Part shown: positions 1-5,062 of the stretch, one piece after another | Numbering within the stretch: position 1 is the stretch's first letter | Layout: each line of letters begins with the position of its first letter | Source of the DNA: JABWCE01 sp046154525 | GTDB taxonomy: Bacteria; Bacteroidota; Bacteroidia; NS11-12g; UBA9320 | Length of the DNA: 7,654 nt | Reading direction: 5' to 3' | Assembly (NCBI GenBank): GCA_046154525.1 | Contig: JBJXDS010000345.1 | Location: 1 to 7,654, forward strand | The notes under the pieces: model-generated | The model's input: only the letters and a program-made list of their open reading frames with translations | Databases searched by the model: none | Told to the model about the DNA's origin: nothing | Made by a program: the position numbers and the translations under genes

Positions 1-18
1 TTAATTTTTTGCAAAACT

Positions 19-116
19 ATCATTTCCAAATTTCCAAATAATCAAATAAAGTTTATTTTGTCGCGAGGCCATCATTTCCAAATTTCCAAATCTTCAAATT
101 TCCAACTCTTCAAATC
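19..116 (-). repeat. 8-bp-periodic AT-rich repeat array at the 3' end of the aminotransferase gene
   Basis: Read on the minus strand, 116 down to 71 is a run of 8-base units with consensus RAKTTGRA: GATTTGAA, GAGTTGGA, AATTTGAA, GATTTGGA, AATTTGGA, then AATGAT. A second, shorter block with the same units ending in the same AATGAT lies at 39-19. The two blocks share a perfect 21-base direct repeat (19-39 and 71-91). The first unit contains the last codon and the TGA stop of the aminotransferase (110-112). Between the blocks is the AT palindrome AAATAAAGTTTATTT (44-58), which could form a weak hairpin. From memory, degenerate TTTGAA/TTTGGAA strings are common between Bacteroidota genes; their function is unknown to me. 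Confidence 0.75.
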
Positions 117-1231
117 GCTTTTAATTCCGAAACTATGTAAGAAAGTTGCTCCTCATCCATTTCTGTACTTATTGGCAAAGCCAAAACACATTCACATAAG
201 TTTTCAGAAATCGGGAATTGACCTTCACTATAATTTTCAGAACCAAATGCTTTTTGAAAATGAAGTGGTAAAGGATAATAAATCATGCTTGGAATTCCTT
301 TATCTTCCAATTGTTTTTTTAAATCATCCCGGTTTATGCCGCAAATCTGCAAATTGTATTGGTGAAAAACGTGGGTTGATTTTGGATCACGTACCGGAAT
401 TTTAAAATTAGGATGATTAGCTAAAGCCTCGTCGTAGTAAGCCGCCACCTTTTGTCTGGCTTCGCAATACTCATTCAGGTATTTTAATTTTACATCCAAT
501 ATGGCAGCCTGCAAAGTATCCAAACGTGAGTTTACCCCAATCACTTCATGGTAATATTTAACCCGTTGCCCATGATTGGCAATCATTTTTATATCCTGAG
601 CAATCGCTTCATCATTAGTGAATAATGCTCCACCATCACCATAACATCCCAAATTTTTTGAAGGAAAAAATGAGGTAGTTCCAATATGACCCATGGTTCC
701 GGCTTGTTTTTTTGTACCATCACTAAAGGTATAAACCGAGCCAATGGCTTGCGCCAAATCTTCAATTACATATAAATTATATTTGGTGGCAATAGCCATT
801 ATGGTTTCCATATCTGCACATTGACCAAACAAATGAACAGGTACAATGGCTTTGGTTTTTGAGGTAATGGCCGCTTCCATAGCAACCGGGTCAATGCAAA
901 ATGTATTCAGATTCACTTCCACTAAAACGGGTTTTAGTCCTAGTAAAGCTATTACTTCGGCGGTGGCAGCATAGGTAAACGTTGCGGTTATTACCTCATC
1001 ACCTGGTTTTAGATTAAGTGCCATCATAGCTATTTGCAAAGCATCGGTTCCGTTGGCGCAGGGTATTACATAACCCGCCCCGGTATATTTTGCCAAATTT
1101 TTTGCAAACTCGCCTACCTGAGGACCATTAATAAAATGAGTGGATTCTAAAACTTCGGTGATGGCGGCATCTATTTCAGGTTTTATTCGGTGATACTGAC
1201 TTTGCAAGTCCACCATTTGTATTTTTTGCAT
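110..1231 (-). CDS. DegT/DnrJ/EryC1/StrS-family sugar-nucleotide aminotransferase, WbpE/WlbC-like
   Basis: PLP-dependent aminotransferase of 373 residues, the normal family length. It moves an amino group, usually from glutamate, to a keto group on a nucleotide sugar in the cytoplasm. Visible motifs are ANGTDAL (59-65, cofactor phosphate region), VIEDLAQ (155-161; Asp158 should pair with the pyridine nitrogen and Gln161 stack on the ring) and SFFPSKNLGCYGDGG (187-201; Lys192 should form the Schiff base). GVNSRLDTLQAAIL (232-245) and the YPLPLH stretch near 319-324 also fit. From memory it closely resembles Pseudomonas WbpE and Bordetella WlbC, which make UDP-2-acetamido-3-amino-glucuronate for O-antigen. 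GnnB-type lipid A amination or dTDP-sugar substrates remain possible, because no partner dehydrogenase or acetyltransferase lies in the window. The ATG at 1229-1231 gives the usual MxxxxMVDLxxQY start. The gene is divergent from the plus-strand gene at 1317. The stop codon lies inside a repeat array. Confidence 0.93.
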   Translation of the reverse strand: MQKIQMVDLQSQYHRIKPEIDAAITEVLESTHFINGPQVGEFAKNLAKYTGAGYVIPCANGTDALQIAMMALNLKPGDEVITATFTYAATAEVIALLGLKPVLVEVNLNTFCIDPVAMEAAITSKTKAIVPVHLFGQCADMETIMAIATKYNLYVIEDLAQAIGSVYTFSDGTKKQAGTMGHIGTTSFFPSKNLGCYGDGGALFTNDEAIAQDIKMIANHGQRVKYYHEVIGVNSRLDTLQAAILDVKLKYLNEYCEARQKVAAYYDEALANHPNFKIPVRDPKSTHVFHQYNLQICGINRDDLKKQLEDKGIPSMIYYPLPLHFQKAFGSENYSEGQFPISENLCECVLALPISTEMDEEQLSYIVSELKAI

Positions 1232-1256
1232 TTACCGTTTATAAATTATAAGGCCA

Positions 1257-1293
1257 CAAATTTAATATTCTTTGGGGATAACGTGGTTTCAAA
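1257..1293 (-). promoter_or_regulatory. Candidate Bacteroidota-type promoter for the aminotransferase gene
   Basis: On the minus strand TAAATTTG (1264-1257) matches the Bacteroidota -7 consensus TAnnTTTG exactly and would start transcription about 20 bases before the ATG. The nearest upstream TTTG (1293-1290) is 25 bases away, longer than the usual roughly 19-23, so the -33 element is doubtful. The region overlaps the divergent promoter at 1271-1301. Confidence 0.4.
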
Positions 1294-1301
1294 TACCTTT
1301 G
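1271..1301 (+). promoter_or_regulatory. Bacteroidota-type promoter for the beta-barrel-like gene
   Basis: TTTG (1271-1274), 19 bases, then TACCTTTG (1294-1301) matches the Bacteroidota housekeeping sigma consensus TTTG-N19-TAnnTTTG with ideal spacing. Transcription would start near 1306-1309, leaving a leader of only about 8-11 bases before the GTG at 1317. That short leader fits a gene with no Shine-Dalgarno sequence. Confidence 0.6.
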
Positions 1302-1316
1302 CTTTATTAAATAATC

Positions 1317-2075
1317 GTGAACAAATATTTTTATCTTTTATTTTTTTCAGTTTTTACGTTTTCGGCTAACGCCCAAACTGTTTTTCAACGAAAGTTTGAA
1401 GCCAAGCAAGCCCTTTTATTTGATATTACCTTGAAGCAGCAATATCCCGGAGGAGATTTGATAAAACGGTTTGGCAAAGATGCCTCCTTAGGGGTGGATT
1501 TAAATTATAAAACAACTAGTAACTGGGTGTTTGGTATTGGTGGCCATTTTATATTTGGTAATATTGTAAAAGAAAGGGGTGTTTTGGATTCTATGAAAGG
1601 TTCAACGGGTGAAATAATTGATGAAAACGGACAATTTTCAGTGGTCGGTTTAGACCAGCGGGGCATGTATTTTGGGGCTTCGGTTGGTAGAATAATTTCG
1701 TTTGGTGGGATAAACAAAAATTCAGGTTTATTTATAAGTTTGGGAGGCGGCTATTTGCAACATAAAATCCGTATTTACTCTACCAATACTGTTCCCCAAC
1801 TAACGGACGAATATAAAAAAGGGTATGACCGCTTGACCTTTGGCCCGGCAGCCACACAATATATTGGCTACCGGTTTTTAGACCCTAAAAAACGTATTAA
1901 TTTTTCGTTAGGGGTGGAGTTTACACAGGGCTTTACCCAAAACCGCCGCAGTTTTAATTTTGACACCAGAATGGCCGATAATGAAAAACGGTTGGACTTA
2001 TTAACGGGTTTAAAATTTACTATTACAGTTCCTATCTATCTTAAAAAAGCCAATGAAGAGGAGTTTTTTGAATAA
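1317..2075 (+). CDS. Exported protein, probable small outer-membrane beta-barrel
   Basis: Hypothetical exported protein of 252 residues. A clear signal peptide occupies residues 1-20 (MNKYFYLLFFSVFTFSANAQ), with cleavage likely after NA or NAQ. The mature part has alternating, glycine- and aromatic-rich stretches that look like amphipathic beta strands, at about 56-64, 68-80, 108-126, 136-150, 177-187, 194-202 and 226-240. This suits an 8-stranded-type outer-membrane barrel, though I cannot name a family. The predicted last strand (LTGLKFTITVPIYL) is followed by a charged tail ending EEEFFE, so the protein does not end on the terminal aromatic typical of many barrels. The start is GTG; the next in-frame ATG lies far inside the protein, and only this start gives a signal peptide. 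It has its own promoter. A structural or transport role at the outer membrane is inference. Confidence 0.8.
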   Translation: MNKYFYLLFFSVFTFSANAQTVFQRKFEAKQALLFDITLKQQYPGGDLIKRFGKDASLGVDLNYKTTSNWVFGIGGHFIFGNIVKERGVLDSMKGSTGEIIDENGQFSVVGLDQRGMYFGASVGRIISFGGINKNSGLFISLGGGYLQHKIRIYSTNTVPQLTDEYKKGYDRLTFGPAATQYIGYRFLDPKKRINFSLGVEFTQGFTQNRRSFNFDTRMADNEKRLDLLTGLKFTITVPIYLKKANEEEFFE

Positions 2076-2100
2076 AAATTTAACTTATTTATTTTTATTC
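2070..2100. terminator. AT-only hairpin overlapping the stop codon, possible weak terminator
   Basis: GAATAAAAAT (2070-2079) and ATTTTTATTC (2091-2100) are perfect inverted copies around an 11-base loop. The left arm contains the last Glu codon and the TAA stop of the upstream gene. Only one pair is G-C and no T run follows, so termination is uncertain; it may instead protect the mRNA 3' end. Confidence 0.3.
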
Positions 2101-2140
2101 CCCTTAAAACAAGCTAATTAAAAACTATTTTTTTATCGAT

Positions 2141-2170
2141 GAAACATTTTTAAAGAATTCGTTTGTCTAA
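2141..2170 (+). promoter_or_regulatory. ECF-sigma-like promoter candidate upstream of the LTXXQ lipoprotein
   Basis: GAAACAT (2141-2147), a 17-base spacer, then GTCTAA (2165-2170) resembles the extracytoplasmic sigma pattern GGAACTT-N15/16-GTCTAA known for sigma-E-type factors. A start near 2176 would leave a leader of about 23 bases to the ATG at 2199. The housekeeping Bacteroidota pattern is poorer here: TTCGTTTG (2158-2165) has one mismatch to TAnnTTTG and no TTG box at the right distance. The match is short and could be chance. Confidence 0.3.
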
Positions 2171-2198
2171 CCATCATACTACTTAAAAATTAAGAATT

Positions 2199-2885
2199 AT
2201 GAAACGAAATTTTAAAAAAGCCGCTCTTGCCTTCGGGATTATCGCAATAGCATTAATTGGCTGCCGCAAAGAACAAATGATTTTGAATCCTACCCTAAAC
2301 GATGCTTCTGAAACCGAGATCCAGGCTCTGGCTATGCAAACAGAAACTGAAAGTGATGCATTTGAAATTATGTATGATGAAACAACCAACGAAATGGTTG
2401 CTGTAAATGAAGGTATAGCCCCTGACTATCTTGTGTCTGATGAAGATTTTAGTGCTGAAGAAACTCCATCAAGTTCATCATCCACAAGCAAAGTAAGAGA
2501 TCATTCTTTTCTTCGTTGCCTTAAAGATTTGAAATTAGAAGACGACCAAATCAAAAAAATCCGCATTGCATTAGGTGAATACAAAGACTGCAAAGCTTCA
2601 GCCATTCACAGGGCAAGGGCTATTCATGCTAAATTAGTGGACAAATACAAAGATTTAGCCGCCGAGCAAGCCAAATTACTAAGGGCTGGAAAAATTACTG
2701 AAGCTGAGTATGAGCAACGCATAGCCAGATTGCGTCATGCCTTTCAAAAAGAATTGAGAGAACTGCAACTAAAAGAAAAATTACATGAAGCATTGAAAAA
2801 CTGTCATGCCAAATTCCTCCGTCAACTTAATGAAATATTGACCGACAGACAATGGAAAGCCTTTGTAAACTGCTACCGAAAATAA
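2199..2885 (+). CDS. Lipoprotein with a helical LTXXQ (Spy/CpxP-like) domain
   Basis: Protein of 228 residues. The signal ends in a lipobox, LIGC (19-22), so Cys22 should be lipidated. The following residues RKEQ lack the acidic run used as a surface-export signal in some Bacteroidota, so periplasm-facing anchoring is more likely (inference). Residues 38-90 are acidic, and a serine run at 91-96 acts as a linker. Residues 104-226 are strongly helical and highly charged. They carry two LTXXQ-type motifs, LEDDQ (113-117) and LTDRQ (214-218), placed at the two ends of the helical domain as in Spy/CpxP periplasmic chaperones and metal sensors. Four further cysteines (107, 131, 202, 225) form two similarly spaced pairs, which is not typical of Spy. 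A role in periplasmic protein quality control or metal sensing is inferred from the motifs only. It is probably monocistronic: an upstream promoter candidate and a strong terminator bracket it. Confidence 0.85.
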   Translation: MKRNFKKAALAFGIIAIALIGCRKEQMILNPTLNDASETEIQALAMQTETESDAFEIMYDETTNEMVAVNEGIAPDYLVSDEDFSAEETPSSSSSTSKVRDHSFLRCLKDLKLEDDQIKKIRIALGEYKDCKASAIHRARAIHAKLVDKYKDLAAEQAKLLRAGKITEAEYEQRIARLRHAFQKELRELQLKEKLHEALKNCHAKFLRQLNEILTDRQWKAFVNCYRK

Positions 2886-2905
2886 TACCAAACTATTATT
2901 GCAAT

Positions 2906-2948
2906 AAAGTCCTGAAGAGTTTGTATTCTTCGGGGCTTTTTGTTTTTT
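2906..2948 (+). terminator. Intrinsic terminator after the lipoprotein gene
   Basis: A 13-pair stem joins 2906-2918 (AAAGTCCTGAAGA) to 2927-2939 (TCTTCGGGGCTTT), with two G-U pairs and an 8-base loop. The T-rich tract TTTTTGTTTTTT follows (2937-2948). This is a canonical rho-independent terminator 20 bases past the stop codon. Confidence 0.9.
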
Positions 2949-2955
2949 CGGGTTA

Positions 2956-3029
2956 GCCACTAAAGCACAAAGACACGAAAGTCGACGGAAAATTTTAGTG
3001 TAAATTTTGAGCTTACGTGTTTTGGTGGC
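2956..3029. repeat. Decayed REP-like inverted repeat between the lipoprotein gene and waaA
   Basis: GCCACTAAAGCAC (2956-2968) can pair with GTGTTTTGGTGGC (3017-3029) over 13 continuous positions, two of them G-U, around a 48-base interior. The left arm and the following AAAGACACGAAAG resemble the 'GCCACTAAGGCACAAAGACAC' strings that I recall as dispersed intergenic repeats in Bacteroidota. The interior contains GTCGAC and two AATTTT copies but no open reading frame of note. Confidence 0.55.
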
Positions 3030-3057
3030 AAAAAACAAAAGCACAATATTTTAAAGC

Positions 3058-3065
3058 TATTTTTG
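3058..3065 (+). promoter_or_regulatory. Candidate -7 promoter element for waaA
   Basis: TATTTTTG matches the Bacteroidota -7 consensus TAnnTTTG exactly and lies 19 bases before the TTG start of waaA, giving a leader of roughly 13-15 bases. No TTG or TTTG occurs at the expected -33 distance; the nearest TTTG (3021-3024) is 33 bases upstream. The call therefore rests on one box. Confidence 0.35.
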
Positions 3066-3084
3066 GAAACTATTTCGAAAAAAA

Positions 3085-4413
3085 TTGAGGAGTCTTTATA
3101 ATTTATCCATCCATCTATTACAATTGGTCTTTTCAATAGGGCGATTCTTTAATTCTAAAATAAATCAGGGTTATAAAGGCCGCCAAAACTGGAGGCATCA
3201 TTTAATAAATTTTAAAAAAAATAACCCCGGAAAATTAATCTGGTTTCATTGTGCATCGCTGGGTGAGTTTGAAATGGCAAGGCCGGTGATTGACGAATTA
3301 AACGCCAACCCTTTGGAGGATGCCAAAATCCTGATTACATTTTTTTCACCTTCGGGTTATGAGCTTCGCAAAAATTTTAAAGATGCTGATGGGGTAATGT
3401 ATATGCCATTGGATACACCAAAAAATGCCATAGATTTTGTAACCATAGCTCAACCTTTCATTTCAATTTTTGTGAAATACGAATTTTGGTTAAACCACTT
3501 GGAACAACTAAAAATTCAGGGTTCAAAGGTTCTTTTAATTAACGGGCTTTTTAGAAAAGAACAATCGTTTTTTCAATGGTGGGGAGCCATGTTCAGGGAG
3601 GCTTTAAAAAACTTTGACATTTTATTTTTACAAAATAAAAATTCTCAAAAACTAATCCATAGCCTTGATGTGTATCCTCACGATTCAAAATATGAAATGC
3701 TTCGTGGGGACACGAAGCAGGGCACATCCGCCTCGATTCGTGTCCCCACGAATCGAAATATAAACACAATTGTAACTGGAGATTTGCGTTACGATAGAGT
3801 AATGACTATTTCAAAAACCGCCAAACAATTTCCTCAATTAAATTTATTTATTAAAGATTCGTTTGTAATAATAGGTGGAAGTACCTGGCCTGAGGAAGAG
3901 TGGATTTTGCAGCAATGTTTGAATTCACTTGGTGATAAAATAAAACTGATAATTGCCCCGCATGACGTTTCCGAAAAACATTTAAAACAAATTGAAAACA
4001 GGTTTAGTAAAAATAAATTAAAACGATTTACGGAAATGAAGCCTGAAGATAATCCTGAAATAATTTTGGTTGATACCGTTGGGCATCTATCTTCTTTATA
4101 CCAATGTGGAACGGTAGCCCTTGTTGGGGGTGGGTTTGCAGGGGCTTTGCACAATATTATAGAACCTGCGGTATTTGGTATTCCGGTATTTTTTGGCTAC
4201 AAACATTCTAAATTCCCCGAAGCCGATTATTTTAAAAAAAATAAAATCGGAATTTCCATCCACAACGGGTTTAATTTTACTGAACACATGAAGGAATTAT
4301 TGGCTAATCCTAAAAAACTTGAAACTATAAAACATAAAACCCCAATGGTTTTTAAATCGCATTTGGGTGGAACACATCAGGTTTATTATAAAATAGTGGG
4401 GTATTGGAAATAA
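3085..4413 (+). CDS. waaA: 3-deoxy-D-manno-octulosonic acid (Kdo) transferase
   Basis: Inner-membrane glycosyltransferase (GT-B fold) that transfers Kdo from CMP-Kdo to the lipid A precursor on the cytoplasmic face. The N-terminal hydrophobic segment (about 4-20) fits the usual membrane anchor. The N domain contains HCASLGEFEMARP (55-67), where Glu61 corresponds to the catalytic base of the family, and KYEFW (131-135), the equivalent of ETELW. The C domain contains VTGDLRYDR (230-238), GGSTWPEEE (264-272), APHDVSEKH (291-299), LVDTVGHLSSLY (328-339) and GGGFAGALHNIIEPA (348-362), the CMP-Kdo-binding region. The start is TTG at 3085: an in-frame TAA lies at 3052-3054, no ATG or GTG falls between, and MRSLYNLSIHLL aligns with normal family N termini. 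At 442 residues it is longer than relatives of about 405-425. The excess sits at about 196-225, where a GC-rich palindromic element is translated. All catalytic motifs are intact, so the enzyme is probably functional. Confidence 0.96.
   Translation: MRSLYNLSIHLLQLVFSIGRFFNSKINQGYKGRQNWRHHLINFKKNNPGKLIWFHCASLGEFEMARPVIDELNANPLEDAKILITFFSPSGYELRKNFKDADGVMYMPLDTPKNAIDFVTIAQPFISIFVKYEFWLNHLEQLKIQGSKVLLINGLFRKEQSFFQWWGAMFREALKNFDILFLQNKNSQKLIHSLDVYPHDSKYEMLRGDTKQGTSASIRVPTNRNINTIVTGDLRYDRVMTISKTAKQFPQLNLFIKDSFVIIGGSTWPEEEWILQQCLNSLGDKIKLIIAPHDVSEKHLKQIENRFSKNKLKRFTEMKPEDNPEIILVDTVGHLSSLYQCGTVALVGGGFAGALHNIIEPAVFGIPVFFGYKHSKFPEADYFKKNKIGISIHNGFNFTEHMKELLANPKKLETIKHKTPMVFKSHLGGTHQVYYKIVGYWK
3700..3755. 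repeat. Inverted pair of REP-like hairpins translated in frame inside waaA
   Basis: Two small palindromes lie head to head. The left (3700-3717) is CTTCGTG-GGGA-CACGAAG, with 7-bp arms. The right (3734-3755) has arms CGATTCGTG and CACGAATCG around TCCC, with 9-bp arms. They are separated by a 16-base linker (3718-3733). Because the loops GGGA and TCCC are complementary, 3701-3716 and 3737-3752 are also perfect 16-bp inverted copies of each other. The block is 35/56 G+C (62.5%) within an AT-rich gene. It encodes residues 206-224 (LRGDTKQGTSASIRVPTNR) with no stop. This layout is like BIME/REP pairs mobilised by REP-associated tyrosine transposases and like Rickettsia palindromic elements inserted in genes; which family it belongs to is unknown. 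Confidence 0.9.
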
Positions 4414-4434
4414 ACAGTTCTGTTTTTATTTTTT
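4408..4434. terminator. Possible bidirectional terminator between waaA and the DUF1003 gene
   Basis: AAATAAACAG (4408-4417) can pair with CTG (4420-4422) and TTTATTT (4425-4431), with a two-base bulge and a very small loop. A T-rich tract runs over 4423-4434. The hairpin spans the waaA stop (4411-4413) and the stop of the converging gene (4426-4428), which lie only 12 bases apart. The stem is AT-rich and weak. Confidence 0.4.
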
Positions 4435-4977
4435 CAGATGATTCTCTAGTTTGGTATTAATCTCTTTAAGTAATTCAAACTGTTTTCCCTGAGTTTCAAA
4501 AAGGGTTTTAATTTGTTCTTCCAGCAGCAAATCTATTTTTTGATTAAGACTCCTGATTTGCATCTCGGCTTTAAGGTTTATCATGTAGTCATTTTCACTC
4601 CGTTTGCGGTCTTTTTCTTCCTGCCGGTTTTGGCTCATCATTATTATAGGAGCCTGCAAAGCTGCAATACATGACAGAATTAGGTTCATTAAAATAAAAG
4701 GATAGGGGTCGAATATATATTTTCCTAATGCTACTACGTTAAAAATAATCCAAAGCGACAGCACAATTCCAAAGAGGATAATGAATTTCCAACTACCACC
4801 AAATTTGGCTACTCGGTCTGATATTTTTTGCCCAGTGGTTATATCTTCCAGAGGCGGATTTAAAAGGTTAGTAATTATTAATTTTTCGGCTTTTATCGTA
4901 TTATCTACTATGGCATGTAGCTTTTTAAGATGTTCACTTTCCTGGTTTATTATATCATTAAAATCTTTGTTTGTCAT
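4426..4977 (-). CDS. DUF1003 family inner-membrane protein
   Basis: Protein of 183 residues with the DUF1003 layout, whose molecular function is not known to me. It has a polar N-terminal helix (1-50) and the motif GQKISDRVAKFGGSWKFI (49-66). Two transmembrane segments follow, at about 63-84 and 93-114, joined by a short loop. The family signature FDPYPFILMNLILS (89-102) and SQNRQEEKDR (115-124) are both clear. A long charged helix at 125-183 is probably a coiled coil with cytoplasmic or oligomerising character (inference). The ATG at 4975-4977 is the only start that keeps the full N-terminal helix. The gene converges with waaA and lies 85 bases downstream of the receptor gene on the same strand, so read-through from the receptor gene is possible. 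A near-perfect direct repeat just upstream may be regulatory. Confidence 0.92.
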   Translation of the reverse strand: MTNKDFNDIINQESEHLKKLHAIVDNTIKAEKLIITNLLNPPLEDITTGQKISDRVAKFGGSWKFIILFGIVLSLWIIFNVVALGKYIFDPYPFILMNLILSCIAALQAPIIMMSQNRQEEKDRKRSENDYMINLKAEMQIRSLNQKIDLLLEEQIKTLFETQGKQFELLKEINTKLENHLKK

Positions 4978-4980
4978 ATT

Positions 4981-5011
4981 GCAATAATTACTTCCTATGC
5001 AATATTACTTC
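4981..5011. repeat. Direct repeat just upstream of the DUF1003 start
   Basis: GCAATAATTACTTC (4981-4994) and GCAATATTACTTC (4999-5011) differ by one inserted A and repeat with an 18-base period. They begin four bases from the ATG, next to the palindrome ATTGCAAT (4978-4985). They lie where an mRNA leader or a regulator site would be. No convincing promoter pair was found here; TAATATTG on the minus strand (5007-5000) has one mismatch to TAnnTTTG and no -33 partner. Confidence 0.5.
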
Positions 5012-5032
5012 TTTCAATCGGGTATTAAGAAA

Positions 5033-5045
5033 TTGAATAATTCAA
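5033..5045. repeat. Small AT palindrome downstream of the receptor gene
   Basis: TTGAAT and ATTCAA flank a single central A. On the minus strand it would form a short hairpin followed by TTTCTT, 18 bases past the receptor stop codon. It could be a weak terminator, but a five-pair AT-rich stem is marginal. Confidence 0.25.
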
Positions 5046-5062
5046 CATTAGTTATTTAATTA

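Noticed and set aside
1..72. Minus-strand frame of about 23 codons from ATG at 72 to TAA at 1
   Set aside because: It is largely translated repeat sequence, with no start context or recognisable feature.
1..116. The periodic repeats as a CRISPR array
   Set aside because: Units are 8 bases, AT-rich and contiguous, with no spacers of regular length and no cas genes nearby.
58..405. 115-codon plus-strand open frame opposite the end of the aminotransferase gene
   Set aside because: It is antisense to a well-conserved gene, its N-terminal part translates the repeat array, and it shows no domain or signal.
2781..3044. 87-codon minus-strand frame across the lipoprotein end and the intergenic repeat
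   Set aside because: It covers the antisense of an intrinsic terminator and a decayed palindromic repeat; its composition is not protein-like.
3700..3755. The waaA palindrome as a terminator or as evidence of a pseudogene
   Set aside because: No T run follows it, the reading frame continues, and all downstream catalytic motifs are intact.
3834..4154. 106-codon minus-strand frame inside waaA
   Set aside because: It is antisense to the conserved C domain of the Kdo transferase, so it is a shadow frame.
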